This document shows, piece by piece, positions 31,182 through 40,703 of a DNA stretch of 64,000 nt. Under the pieces are notes generated by a model, which saw only the letters and a list, made by a program, of their open reading frames with translations, searched no databases and had not been told where the DNA came from. Each line of letters starts with the position of its first letter. Position 1 is the stretch's first letter. The stretch spans positions 45,095,718 to 45,159,717 of the forward strand of contig OX465590.1 in assembly GCA_950022655.1 (NCBI GenBank), written 5' to 3'. This stretch comes from Alentia gelatinosa. Its lineage: Eukaryota; Annelida; Polychaeta; Phyllodocida; Polynoidae. The translations under genes were made by a program, and so were the position numbers.

Positions 31182-32276
31182 ATGCCGAACACGAGGAATA
31201 CGCCCGTGGCGAGCACGTCTCAGGAACCTCAGGCGGCCGCAGGCTCCGAGGCCACGGCCAGAGGTACGACACAGGCGTCGAACGACCACGTGGACTCAGT
31301 GTCGGAAAATGGATCGACGGTCAAGACGTCGAGAATAACGGCCCTGGAGGGGAACGTCGCCTTGATACTCGAGGCGATAAAAGGTCTACAACGGGCAAAA
31401 TCTCCGTCTAGGGCATCGCAGCCGGCGACCGTTAGGGAGGCCACCGTCGCGGAGGACCGGACCAGGGAATGGGCAAACGACCAAACATCACGTCTCCCGG
31501 CCCCCCGTCAGCTTCGCGACCGATACCTCCCAGACGAGCTGCTACAGAAAGAACTCGACCGTGAGGGACTACGACACGACCGCACGGCCGGTAGGTTTAC
31601 TTCAGATCTTCACACCGTTAAATTGCTGTCGAAACCATATATGTATGTGGAACGCGAGGGCCTCTTCACCGTGAATCAGAGGCTCGAGGTCAGAGGCACG
31701 CTCGGTCCGATGGAGTATGTAAGTGCGTTTCTGGTGATGATGGAGGACCACCGGGCCGTCCCGGAGGAGGACAGGAGGGACATGTATCGCCACCTGTCCC
31801 AGGTATCGATAGATGCCCAGACCCGGCCGTGGGCCGCAGTGAGGCGTTGGTCTCAGTACGTGTTCGACCAGGTCGAGGCCGGTAGGATCTACTGGTCCGA
31901 CCACGTGCGAATACAGGACGAGCGTGTCCGTCTCGCGATGACGGCAACCACACCGGCGCACGACGGCCAAGACGCGGGAAAGACCGGAGGACGGGAGCTG
32001 CCGTGCCGGGCATTTAATTCGGAGAGGGGCTGCCGCCAGAGGAACGGCCACCAAGATGGCGGAATTAAATGGGTACACGTGTGCTCATTTTGTGATTCCG
32101 TTGGCAGGATGTGCACGCACTCCATACACGCGTGCAACAGGAAGCTGTTGTACGGTGGCGGGTATGAGAGTGCTGCACCAACACCTGCACCTGCCCCACG
32201 CCGGATGCCCCAGGCCGGACACACCATGCGCACCACCGACCTCTCAGGAGTGCAAAAACAACACCCAACGGCTTAA
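31182..32276 (+). CDS. Gag-like ORF1 of the Ngaro element, 364 aa
   Basis: Probable nucleocapsid/structural protein that packages the element RNA in the cytoplasm. The N-terminus (residues 1-50) is low-complexity and polar. Residues 50-72 could form a short coiled coil. Residues 140-235 are the conserved-looking core (LLSKPYMYVEREGLF ... WSQYVFDQV). Residues 275-318 hold a Cys/His cluster: C275, C284, H299, C301, C304, C311, H313, H316, C318, starting CRAFN as in other DIRS-order gag proteins. Start chosen at the first ATG after A1 (context accATGc). It ends 26 nt before the next ORF's first ATG, in a different frame. A YY1-like word (ccaagatggcgga) falls inside the finger codons, probably by chance. 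Confidence 0.85.
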   Translation: MPNTRNTPVASTSQEPQAAAGSEATARGTTQASNDHVDSVSENGSTVKTSRITALEGNVALILEAIKGLQRAKSPSRASQPATVREATVAEDRTREWANDQTSRLPAPRQLRDRYLPDELLQKELDREGLRHDRTAGRFTSDLHTVKLLSKPYMYVEREGLFTVNQRLEVRGTLGPMEYVSAFLVMMEDHRAVPEEDRRDMYRHLSQVSIDAQTRPWAAVRRWSQYVFDQVEAGRIYWSDHVRIQDERVRLAMTATTPAHDGQDAGKTGGRELPCRAFNSERGCRQRNGHQDGGIKWVHVCSFCDSVGRMCTHSIHACNRKLLYGGGYESAAPTPAPAPRRMPQAGHTMRTTDLSGVQKQHPTA

Positions 32277-32302
32277 AAAAACGGACCGGACGCGCCCCGC
32301 GA

Positions 32303-34370
32303 GTGAGTGTGGCGCGTGTAACACCCCTCGCTCCCGGTACGAGTGCACTCAGCGAGGTCGACCCGGTCAAGGATTGCACCACCCGTGACGTAACACCCCA
32401 CGTGACCACAACACCGCGTGCCGAGCACATGGGGGACGCACACAAGCAAACAACCCCGCCCCCTCAGGAATACACTCCCGTGTATAGGGGCGACGGCGGG
32501 GATATGGAGCAATTGGCTCGGCAATTGCCCCGGGAGGACGGCGACGATAACCCACGAATCGACTTCGCTGCCGTTAGGGAATTCTGCGAGACCGGAATAC
32601 CCGCTCCCGGGGTACGGACCGACCCCGGCACGTTCGCCGGACATAGGCGGGCCCTCTGGCCCCACTTCTCCGCCCCCGGGCCGCCGGCGCACGCCGACAT
32701 CTACGACCGGGTGCGGCGCACGGGAATGCCCAACGCCCTCGGGGCCCGGATCGAGATCCCCACTGATCTCAACATACCAGCCTGGACCCGCTACCTCGCG
32801 ACTATACCCGGGAAGGAGGAACTCGCGGATTTCATTAGATTCGGGTTTCCCCTCGGGTACGCCGGGCCGGTTACCGACACGCGGGGGGTGCCCAACCACC
32901 CCAGTGCTTCAGGGTACCCGGACCAGATAGCCAGGTTCATCGACAAGGAGAAGGGGTATTCAAACCTTATGGGTCCGTTCGAGGACCCGCCCTTTCAGCC
33001 TTGGTGTCACGTGTCGCCGTTAATGACACGGGAAAAGAGGGGTACGTCTGATAGGCGCGTGATCACGGACATGACGTACCCCAAGGAATCCAGCGTTAAC
33101 GGCTATATCGTCAAAAACTCTGTCTACGGTGAGGAGAGAGAACACGGACTCCCGACCGTGGATGGTTTCGTCGGCCGCCTGGTGGCCTCGGGGCCGGGGA
33201 GTTATATGTCCACCATCGACATCGCACGGGCATATAAGAACTTCCGGTGCGTCCCCCTCGACTGGCCTCTGCTCTGCTTCGCGTGGGGGGAGGGGTACTA
33301 CTGTGATACGGCCATGCCGTTTGGTGCCCGGGCCTCCTCCTACCACATGCAGTGCGTAGCAGATGCCATCGTCAAGATACTTGACCGCAAGGGGGTCGAT
33401 GCCGCGATGTACCTGGACGATCTTATAATCCTCTCCCCGACGGTCGAGAAGGCGGCCGCCGACTTCGAGACAGCGCGGGAGCTCTTCAGAGAACTGGGCC
33501 TCCCCGAGGCCAGGGAAAAGGCACAGCCCCCGAGCCGGGCTGTGACGTGGCTAGGGATACTCATAAACTCAGTGGATATGTCCCTCAGTATCCCACGGGA
33601 CAAACTACGGGACGTGCGAGAACACGTCAGGGCCGTCTCAACCAAACGCTCGCTGACGAAACGCCAACTACAGTCGGTCCTCGGTCGGGTCCTCCACGTG
33701 GCGAAGTGTATACGCCCGGCCCGACCGTTCGTCAGCAAGCTGCTCGAGGCCCTCCGGGGCATGGCCGGATACTATATCAACGTCAACTCGGAGATGCGGC
33801 AGGACCTCCAGTGGTTCCTGCGGTTCGCCGAGGGATGGAACGGCCATGCCCTGATACCTCGAGGGCCTCCCACCAAGTGCATCATAGTGGACGCGTGCCT
33901 GAGTGGAGTAGGGGGCACGGATGGGAGATACTACTATTGCGGTAGGGTCTGCCCTGTCGAGGACCCCGTGGACTGTATCGCCGAGCTCGAGGCCCTCAAT
34001 ACCGTCTACGCAATGTGTACCTTCCTCACGGATCGCGACCGAGGGACTCGTGTGGAAGTGTACTGCGATAACATGGGTACAGTCCAGGCACTGAGGTCGG
34101 GGCGTGCCAGGAATCCGGTCCTCGCCGAGTGTGCCCGCCAGGCATGGACAGTACAAGCCAGACTCCAGGTGGAGTTCGTGTACACTCACGTGCCGGGGGT
34201 GCTTAACACCGTGGCAGACGCCCTCAGCCGTGCCCACCTGACCTCGAGGGACTTTGTCACGGCCGTTAATTACATAAATTATCATTCTCTGGTTGAAGTG
34301 ATCCCATGTACACACACCTCTTTCTACCCCGTTCTCCGTCTCGCCTGCAGATCCGGCGCTACGCTCACTC
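32303..34370 (+). CDS. Reverse transcriptase-RNase H ORF of the Ngaro element
   Basis: Copies the element RNA into DNA. Residues 1-165 are a variable linker. The RT spans about 170-425: R251-R252 V I T D, catalytic D306 in STIDIARAY, MPFGA at 338-342, and the YLDD box at 370-373. A connection region follows (TKRQLQSVLGR near 452-462). RNase H spans about 525-645: D530, E561, D589 in CDN and D639 in ADALSR. The frame stays open to 35,233 (976 aa), but residues after about 690 are off-frame readings of the recombinase gene, so I end the real product near 34,370. The start is the first ATG; an ATG at residue 43 is possible. No methyltransferase domain follows RNase H, unlike DIRS and PAT. Confidence 0.93.
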
Positions 34371-35312
34371 CAGACGAGGGCATCTGCGCGGCAGTGCGAG
34401 GCGCGTGCCCCCGGAACGGTCGCGAACCAGCGGAGTGCCGTCGCGACCTACCTAGCCTTCTGCCGGAGAATGGGAGCCGACCCCCAGAAACCCACAGTGT
34501 CCTTCACCACGGCGTACCTAGAGTACGTCGCGGGCCACGCCCCCTCGCCGGCGACGGTCGCGAACCAGCTGTCCCACGTACGGTCGCACCTCCGGCTGAC
34601 GGGCGGCGATGTCGCGGCAACCGAGGATTTCCGGGTGAAGCGGGCACTGGATGCCATGAAACGAAACAAGGAGTACCTCCCCAACGTCAAGCCTCCGGTC
34701 CCGATGGACGTCTTCAGGGCGGCCCTCACGGCCCTCACCGACTCCCCGATGAACGTCGGTCTGAGGGCCGCGGTTCTAATCATCTACTTTGCCGCGCTGC
34801 GGCAAAGCGAGGTGGCGCCACCGTCCACGGCGAAGTACGACTCGGCGCGACACCTGTCACGCCGAGACGTGGTCGTCACGCCCGGACAAGCATCGATCAG
34901 GGTGAAGGCGGCAAAAAACATGCAGAGAGCGGGGGAGGAAAAGACAGTGGTCATACGAGCCTCCCCCGAACCGTCCTCCTGCCCCGTCCGGGCGATACGG
35001 ACCATGCTCGCGGCCGCACCTACGGCCGACCCTACGGCTCCGTTCCTCAGCCTAGCGAACGGAGAGATTCTCACGACCAGGACACTGTCGAGGGAATGGA
35101 AATCACTCCTCCAGAGGGCAGGCCAGCCCCCCACATACACACTGCACAGCCTCCGGAAGGCTGCCGCGACGCAGGCATTCCAGGCCGGTATGCCGGAACT
35201 CGCCATACAGCGGTATGGGGGCTGGAGGTCTAACGCCCATCGGACCTACATCAAAGACACTGATGCCTCCGCAGTGAACCATGCCTTGATCAGGTCCCTA
35301 AACAATTCTTAA
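34302..35312 (+). CDS. Tyrosine recombinase ORF of the Ngaro element
   Basis: Cuts and rejoins DNA to insert the circular element. The frame is open from 34,302; the first ATG is at 34,470 (280 aa). The region before that ATG still reads as an N-terminal SAM-like DNA-binding domain (TVANQRSAVATYLAFCRRMG), so the protein probably begins upstream through a +1 frameshift, splicing or a non-AUG start. Counting from the ATG, the catalytic set is R111 (AALRQSE), K146 or K149, H226-x-x-R229 (HSLRK), W252 and nucleophile Y260 (HRTYIK), all intact. It lies in the next frame after RT/RNase H and overlaps its open tail. It stops 45 nt before B1. Confidence 0.93.
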   Translation, partial: SHVHTPLSTPFSVSPADPALRSLQTRASARQCEARAPGTVANQRSAVATYLAFCRRMGADPQKPTVSFTTAYLEYVAGHAPSPATVANQLSHVRSHLRLTGGDVAATEDFRVKRALDAMKRNKEYLPNVKPPVPMDVFRAALTALTDSPMNVGLRAAVLIIYFAALRQSEVAPPSTAKYDSARHLSRRDVVVTPGQASIRVKAAKNMQRAGEEKTVVIRASPEPSSCPVRAIRTMLAAAPTADPTAPFLSLANGEILTTRTLSREWKSLLQRAGQPPTYTLHSLRKAAATQAFQAGMPELAIQRYGGWRSNAHRTYIKDTDASAVNHALIRSLNNS

Positions 35313-35357
35313 TATTTTTCTTTTATCCCACCCCCCCCCCTCCTTATATTGGCTCTT

Positions 35358-35612
35358 GGCTATTTTATTTTCATATACAATTACCTACGTATTTTTCATA
35401 CTACTGTATTGTATATCATATTTTATACTTATATTAATTGACCTTATTATACATGTCAATTACCATTATGTAATATTACTTACCATTCATATCCATATTA
35501 CATATTAATATGATCGTCCAGTAAGGTCGACATAATCTTATTTCATAGAATTCAATAAAATTCTGTACTCCCAGCCACTGCTTCTCTCCTTTAATCCGGG
35601 GATAGGGTAATG
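35358..35612 (+). repeat. Split direct repeat B1 (255 bp)
   Basis: AT-rich and identical by eye to B2 (35,855-36,109). Contains an AATAAA signal at 35,554-35,559 and ends gggatagggtaatg, joining straight into A2. This B1/A2 junction is the sequence expected at the seam of the circular intermediate. Confidence 0.93.
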
Positions 35613-35812
35613 GTAAACCCATGGGCATGGCTCAGGGGTAATCATTGCCTCCCCGGTGTCCCCCTCTACCGCGCCTCATGGGCGCCCCTCCTGCCCCCTC
35701 GCGGCACTCACCCACACCACGAGGTCACGTGGTACAGCCCGGTCCAGGCCCCGGCCTCACTTCTTCTCCACCCGCTCTGCAGTACGCACGTACTACAAGC
35801 ACTAATTTCGTC
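35609..35812 (+). repeat. Split direct repeat A2 (204 bp)
   Basis: Second copy of A1 with two CpG transitions. It overlaps B1 by the 4-bp AATG. ORFs here duplicate those over A1 and are not genes. Confidence 0.93.
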
Positions 35813-35854
35813 CCACCCACCCTCAACCTTCTCTTTATCTTCCTACTCACGTAG

Positions 35855-36109
35855 GGCTATTTTATTTTCATATACAATTACCTACGTATTTTTCATACTA
35901 CTGTATTGTATATCATATTTTATACTTATATTAATTGACCTTATTATACATGTCAATTACCATTATGTAATATTACTTACCATTCATATCCATATTACAT
36001 ATTAATATGATCGTCCAGTAAGGTCGACATAATCTTATTTCATAGAATTCAATAAAATTCTGTACTCCCAGCCACTGCTTCTCTCCTTTAATCCGGGGAT
36101 AGGGTAATG
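35855..36109 (+). repeat. Split direct repeat B2 (255 bp), right end of the element
   Basis: Identical to B1 by eye. AATAAA at 36,051-36,056 probably ends the transcript. The last four bases AATG are followed by target DNA acagctg. A 42-bp C/T-rich spacer (35,813-35,854) separates it from A2. Confidence 0.93.
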
Positions 36110-36462
36110 ACAGCTGAATGGAGATTCCTATACAATAATAGGCTAACTAGTAACCGCTACTACATACAAACTGTTAGAGCTCTATCAAAAATCTTTTCAG
36201 ATATTGATAGAGTGATATCAAATGTACTCCAAACCACAATAGAGCTCAATAGAGTTCCACGTTTTATGGCTGTTTGGTATTCTTGAATACAGCCTTATTT
36301 CACATAGCCTATGGCTTACAAGCCTCACACAGTCCATTATCAAGAGCTCCTTCCCTAATGCTGGCAGGTTTGAAAGTGGCGCCTTGAACACTGCCGCGAT
36401 CGCATATATGAGTTGGGTCCCTATAGGGGGCGCTGCGCTTTACACCTCTTCTGAGTTTGAGG

Positions 36463-37100
36463 CTAATATGTGAGGGCAAGGATGCCGGAGGAAACTTCCT
36501 AGAGATTATGGAAAGAGCATTATCTACCATCATGCTCTTAGCAGTTTGTTTACAAACAGACTCGGAATATAGTCCCGCTTCCTGTTCCGCTCTGACGTCC
36601 CTGGGTTGAGGCAGAGATCAGTAAGCGCTAGCACCAGGAAAGATCTGAGGACTGGGAGAGTGGCTGTATTCTAGTGCTTAGAACTGTGTTGTTGCGATAT
36701 ATGAATTAAAAACAGTCGGGATTTATGAATTCTGTGACTCATATATCTCAAAGGCTGCATTTATTTTTTTTTTTTTTTTTTTTTATTGGTCATAGATTCA
36801 AACATTACATTTGGTTTTCAATCTAGGCCAGATCGTGTCTGGTCATGTCATTAAAAAATGTTACAATCAAATTCAGCATCTTATGTACTAGGTATAATAA
36901 CAACAGTGATAGGAATGGTTTATAAATGATGAGATACATAATAATACCATGAAAAATGCAAGTTTATCATATAACCAGTATGCAGTATTTATGCCTTCTT
37001 TTACGGATAATTGACTTAATTCAACTACAAAAAGTGTTTGATTTAGGAAATGATGAGAACCAGATATCCACATATGAATTTAACATATTTATGGAAAATA
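36463..37100 (+). repeat. Flank and second copy of dispersed repeat R
   Basis: 36,660-36,765 and 36,975-37,085 match 29,470-29,560 / 29,792-29,815 and 30,190-30,305. A T run of about 22 lies at 36,762-36,784. The 92-aa ORF at 36,956-37,234 starts inside the repeat and has no recognised domain. Confidence 0.6.
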
Positions 37101-37363
37101 CTCTGAAATTATTGCTCAACAATCTCTATTTGTATGTTGAACATGATGGGCAGAGTAAGCAAAAAGTGGAGTTCGTCAAAATAGTAAAATTGTTGGAAAC
37201 CAATTTGAAATTAAACAAAAACCAAACCAAATAGGATGAGAACATCTTTAGTATGTCAAACATGAGTTAAGCCTCATGTGGATAGAGTCGACATTGAAAA
37301 GCAATGGCATCCACGACCAGAAATAGATCCTTAACCCTTTCCATGCAGCCACCCTCCGAAACA
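37101..37363. other. Short spacer, no gene seen
   Basis: Includes ccttaaccctttccatgcag near 37,331, which resembles one end of the TTAACCC element at 21,274. A possible opposite end (caaccctttgaggacgggg) is near 37,643, after the next MITE. Confidence 0.3.
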
Positions 37364-37585
37364 GGGCCCTGTTTAATAATCTAGGATCTTACATGCAGAC
37401 CCTTTTCTGCATGCTAAGGAGACCCAGGGACGATGTAGGTCAACTGTATTCAACATTTTACGGACGGCCTTTGGGACGGCTAACACTGTCTTAGTAAACA
37501 GACCTAAATATTATCAAACGATAACCCCTGTACGAGTTACAGAAAAGGATTTCTATATATGATACTAGATTATTAAACGGGCCCC
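37364..37585. repeat. GGGCCTGTTT-family MITE, complete
   Basis: gggccctgtttaataatcta and gattattaaacgggcccc are inverse. Inside are cttttctgcatgctaagg, agggacgatgtaggtcaac, taacactgtcttagtaaac and tatcaaacgataacccctg. Best-preserved copy with 40,483-40,703. Confidence 0.8.
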
Positions 37586-38040
37586 AGCATCACAACACAC
37601 AACAAGTGCCTACAGATTCACCACTCCTAAAGCAGGTGCTTCAACCCTTTGAGGACGGGGAAAAGCATTGAAAAATCATAGTGTGCAATATACCGTGCTC
37701 AAATACAGATCAGACCCTGATACGAAGGGTTTTTGGATTGATTCAGAAATAATTTTGAGAGGATTACACCACGGCTAATTGTTCAATGTCATACCACCGT
37801 ACGGATTGGACCTTTGCGTCTGCAGTGGAACTAAAAGGCATAGCTATTGTGCTATGGATGCGGCGATCTTGCCGCCACCCCCCACCCCCACCCGACGCCA
37901 TCCAAAAGAAATGGCGGTACCAAGTGTCAATGGATTTTGTAAAAAATATACTTTTGAGCTTGCCATAGATTGATGTTAACCTAATTTTAATAACTGGTAA
38001 CATTAGTTGTCCCCCGACTACAGTGGCACTATCTTAAAAT
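37586..38040. other. No gene seen
   Basis: ORFs of 60-79 aa overlap at 37,764-38,003 on both strands with no domain. 37,870-37,900 has a C-rich tract (cccccacccccacccgac). The sequence is otherwise unremarkable. Confidence 0.3.
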
Positions 38041-38320
38041 GTGACCTATGATTTTTTATCCTTTGATGCACAGTATTCAACATTTGCTAGGTTCTGTTAA
38101 AGTTTGAAGAGAATGACGTGCGTTTTACCATGTGAAAAACAACATTTAGAATTTCTCTTTATCTTTTTATAATAATCATTTTGATCTTTAAATCGAAAAC
38201 CAACATGGTGACCCCAGTATTTAAATTAGATATATGCTTGACAACATTATATTCAACTTTCAGGAAAGTAACATGGGTTTTCATTTTCAAGCCAAATTGT
38301 CCGACATGCCTTGAAGCTAC
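38041..38320 (+). repeat. Family X dispersed repeat
   Basis: gtgacctatgattttttatc, aacatggtgaccccagtatt, acatgggttttcattttca and gccaaattgtccgacatgcc match 3,071-3,380. Confidence 0.65.
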
Positions 38321-38603
38321 GACCTTTATTTCCTCTTAACTTCGGTCTGGCCATTTTAGTATTATTTATCTCATTCGACTTTTTATGCAGTTAGAAGCAA
38401 TTCGGTTCATTTCAGTTTCTATGATTACATATTGATCTAGCGATAACCTATGGTCACAAGTCCGAACTCACTCCAGACGCCCGGTAAAGAAAGATTTTGA
38501 ATTCTGAATGGGCATAAGCATTTCTCTAGTGTCCTTCAGCAACTATTTGAACAATATCCAACAGAATTATCTCATTCTAAACTACAGAGTTGGATCGGTC
38601 TAT

Positions 38604-38955
38604 CTTATCTCACCCCTGGTACAAGCTTCACCATAGAAATAACATTAGGAAAAAATACTCAACGATCACCCCCGTAAAGTGACGATACTACGCCACGGCT
38701 GTGGTGTAGTGAATTTGAGATGACGTCGTATAGATTCGCTAGGTATATTCGAGCTGTTCTGATATTCTGATACTATCTAACATCATAGAAATGGGTGAGA
38801 TAAATCCAGAACCGCACTCGAATTGTAAAATAGTCAATATTCCACTCGTTTGGATGTGCCATAATCGTCACTCGGCTTCGCCTCGATGATGATGCAGGCA
38901 CATCCAAACTCGTGGAGTATTGTCTATTTATACGATTCTCGATGCAGTTCTATAT
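38604..38955 (-). repeat. Foldback plus linked block, complete copy
   Basis: 38,604-38,805 is the inverse of the linked block (tctcacccctggtac, actcaacgatcacccccgta). 38,806-38,955 is the hairpin ccagaaccgcactcgaattg ... gattctcgatgcagttctat, with centre gtcactcggcttcgcctcgatgac, which is almost self-complementary. Confidence 0.7.
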
Positions 38956-39299
38956 AAATATTTTTTTTATCTCAATATGTTGTATAATTACTTTCTATTC
39001 CTGCCACATCAAAACTTAAACCCAGCATTAGAAAAGTCAGTTCGGTACTTCCAAAATATCAAGCCTCGATCAAGAACCGCCAATAGCAAATGCCAATCAT
39101 TTTGGAATTGCAATGATAAGTTTGGAAATAGGCAATTTTGTCATCTACAGACCACGTCTTGTTACCGTATGCATGTATAGCCTGGAGGAATACCGCTGTC
39201 TACAGAGCCTCTGATTGTTCCAATACACAGTCTCCACCAGAGGCTTTGCTGGTTGGGGAATGAGGGATTGTGGGGGGAGATGGAGGAGGTATGTGGGGG
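38956..39299. other. No gene seen
   Basis: An 86-aa plus-strand ORF (38,920-39,180) begins in the foldback and shows no domain. 39,240-39,300 is G-rich (gtggggggaga twice). Confidence 0.3.
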
Positions 39300-39430
39300 G
39301 AGATTGAGACTGTTGCAATTAATCATCAGCCTCCACTTCCGGTGAGATAGGTCTAAATGTTTACCATGTCTGGTACCCATCAGCCTAATGACGTCAGAAC
39401 CTGCGTGACGTCACGCTCTGACGTCACATG
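39300..39430. promoter_or_regulatory. Promoter-like cluster: three CREs and an ETS site
   Basis: tgacgtca occurs at 39,389-39,396, 39,406-39,413 and 39,419-39,426. cacttccggt, the GABP/ETS consensus, is at 39,334-39,343. All are full matches. On the minus strand an ATG at 39,380 opens 72 codons through the ETS site (MGTRHGKHLDLSHRK...), unrecognised. Direction and target gene are unknown. Confidence 0.4.
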
Positions 39431-40482
39431 TACACACGACAAGACAGTGAAGTTAAGAAGCTGGAGATATCCCCTTAAAATGCACTACTAAAGATTCCTC
39501 AGGTTTCAAAGTAGTGAATGGGTTACCAAATATGTATCAAGAAGGAGATCATGGGGCTGTTGATTAAACTATAAACTAGAAAAAAAGTCTCCCAGAATTG
39601 TTTTTGGGGTCATAGTGTTATATAAAATAATGTGATGTAAACAGAAGATATTTTGACAATAAGAGTAATCTAAACCTCTTACAAGGTGTTGTTTACAAAT
39701 ACGTTCTTTAGAAAATTGCCATATTTAGAGAATATAACACAGAGGGACTGTCTTCCTGTATACCATGGCTTTGAGGCCGTATACAACAGATTTGAATCCG
39801 AATACCACAGTTATGGTATCTGACATTTCTGATACAATGGGTCAAGTCCCCATACATTTTCAAAAGGCTCTTTGTAAACCATGGATATTAGTGTCGGGAT
39901 CCCACTGTTTCTGACACAATGTGAAACGGCTACGACAGTAATCTCATGTACTATACACCTGTGCCTTAAAATACTCCAAATACCAACCTCTGCTGTCCAA
40001 GTGGTAGTTGAGCCGTACCACCATACTGTGCCGGTATGGCGCCATACCACCATACTTTGAAAACTCAATCCCGTAAAATATGTAAATAAGTCATAAAATA
40101 ATCAATATCCGAACACAAAAAGTAGACAGAAAATTGATAAATAATATTATGAGACTAATATTTGCAAAAAAAAGAATTTTCTAAGAGTTTGAATTTAATT
40201 GACGAAATTGCGGCTATGAATATTGCGGTACACATTCATAGCAGAAAGTGACTTCCGCCCGCCCAGGCGACTTTGTTTATCACAGCTTCTGACACACTGG
40301 GAAAGGGCTACGACAGTAATGTCATATGCCATATCGTAGCCGTTTCAGAGTGTCATAGCCATAGGCCTGTCATAAGGGATGTGTCACAGTACGTGGGAGT
40401 ATGTTGTACCAGGTTTGGCGGAAATTAAAAAAAGTCATCATGGTACTGTCAAACATCATGTCAAAACCAGCGGGCCAACACT
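39431..40482. repeat. Mixed remnants: palindromic-MITE half and TGACACA element
   Basis: 39,735-39,890 is the inverse of part of 17,517-17,750 (tgtataccatggctttgagg, ccccatacattttcaaa). 40,280-40,350 (cttctgacacactggg, gccgtttcagagtgtcatag) and 39,900-39,960 share words with 58,262-58,385. A small palindrome around ggtatggcgccatacc lies at 40,033-40,048. No gene seen. Confidence 0.4.
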
Positions 40483-40703
40483 GGGGCCCGTTTCTTAATC
40501 TAAGATCGTACATGAAGACCCTTTTCTGTATGCCATAGAAACCCAGGGACGATGTGGGTCAATTTTAATCAACACTCATGGACGACCTTATGGATGACTA
40601 ATACTGTCTTAGCGAACAGACTTAGTTATTTTTCAATGATAACCCTTGTATAGGGTGCAGGAAAGGGTCTTCATATACGATCCTAGAATATGAAACAGGC
40701 CCC
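40483..40703. repeat. GGGCCTGTTT-family MITE, complete
   Basis: ctggggcccgtttcttaatc and tatgaaacaggccccag are inverse. tgaagacccttttctgtatg in the left part mirrors gaaagggtcttcatatac in the right part. Confidence 0.8.

Larger units (their letters stand above)
30886..36109 (+). mobile_element. Ngaro-like tyrosine-recombinase retrotransposon, 5.2 kb
   Basis: Order: repeat A1, gag-like ORF, RT/RNase H ORF, tyrosine recombinase ORF, B1, A2, 42-bp spacer, B2. This split-direct-repeat layout and the lack of an integrase, protease or methyltransferase domain fit Ngaro elements of the DIRS order. These replicate through a DNA circle integrated by the recombinase, without target duplication. Junctions are AATG on both sides, and the empty site is seen in the sister TIR element (61,691-61,707). 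All three ORFs are open and the repeats are nearly identical, so the copy may be functional. Confidence 0.93.
30833..36453. mobile_element. TIR element with 9-bp duplication, carrying the Ngaro insertion
   Basis: TIRs of 31 bp (cagaggaggtgtaaagcgca at 30,833; inverse ending at 36,453, one mismatch) are flanked by agtttgagg at 30,824-30,832 and 36,454-36,462. The element proper is 30,833-30,885 plus 36,110-36,453. Between the TIR and the insertion it lacks about 185 bp present in the sister copy at 61,463. A 9-bp duplication fits Mutator-like (or Merlin) elements. No transposase of its own. Confidence 0.85.

Noticed and set aside
30868..31338. 156-aa ORF covering A1 and its twin over A2
   Set aside because: It lies mostly in the non-coding repeat, is duplicated with it, and has no domain.
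31602..34315. Long minus-strand ORFs antisense to the retrotransposon genes
   Set aside because: Shadows of GC-rich coding sequence; no motifs, and the plus-strand domains are clear.
34371..35233. C-terminal 286 residues of the long RT frame as a real domain
   Set aside because: This part lies opposite the recombinase codons in another frame and has skewed, domain-free composition; the recombinase frame explains the DNA.
35813..35854. 42-bp spacer between A2 and B2 as a target-site duplication or extra element
   Set aside because: No second copy was found; it is a C/T-rich spacer and may belong to the repeat structure of this family.
36956..37234. 92-aa ORF (QKVFDLGNDENQISTYEFNIF...)
   Set aside because: It begins in dispersed repeat R; the copy at 30.2-30.3 kb does not preserve the frame, and no domain was recognised.
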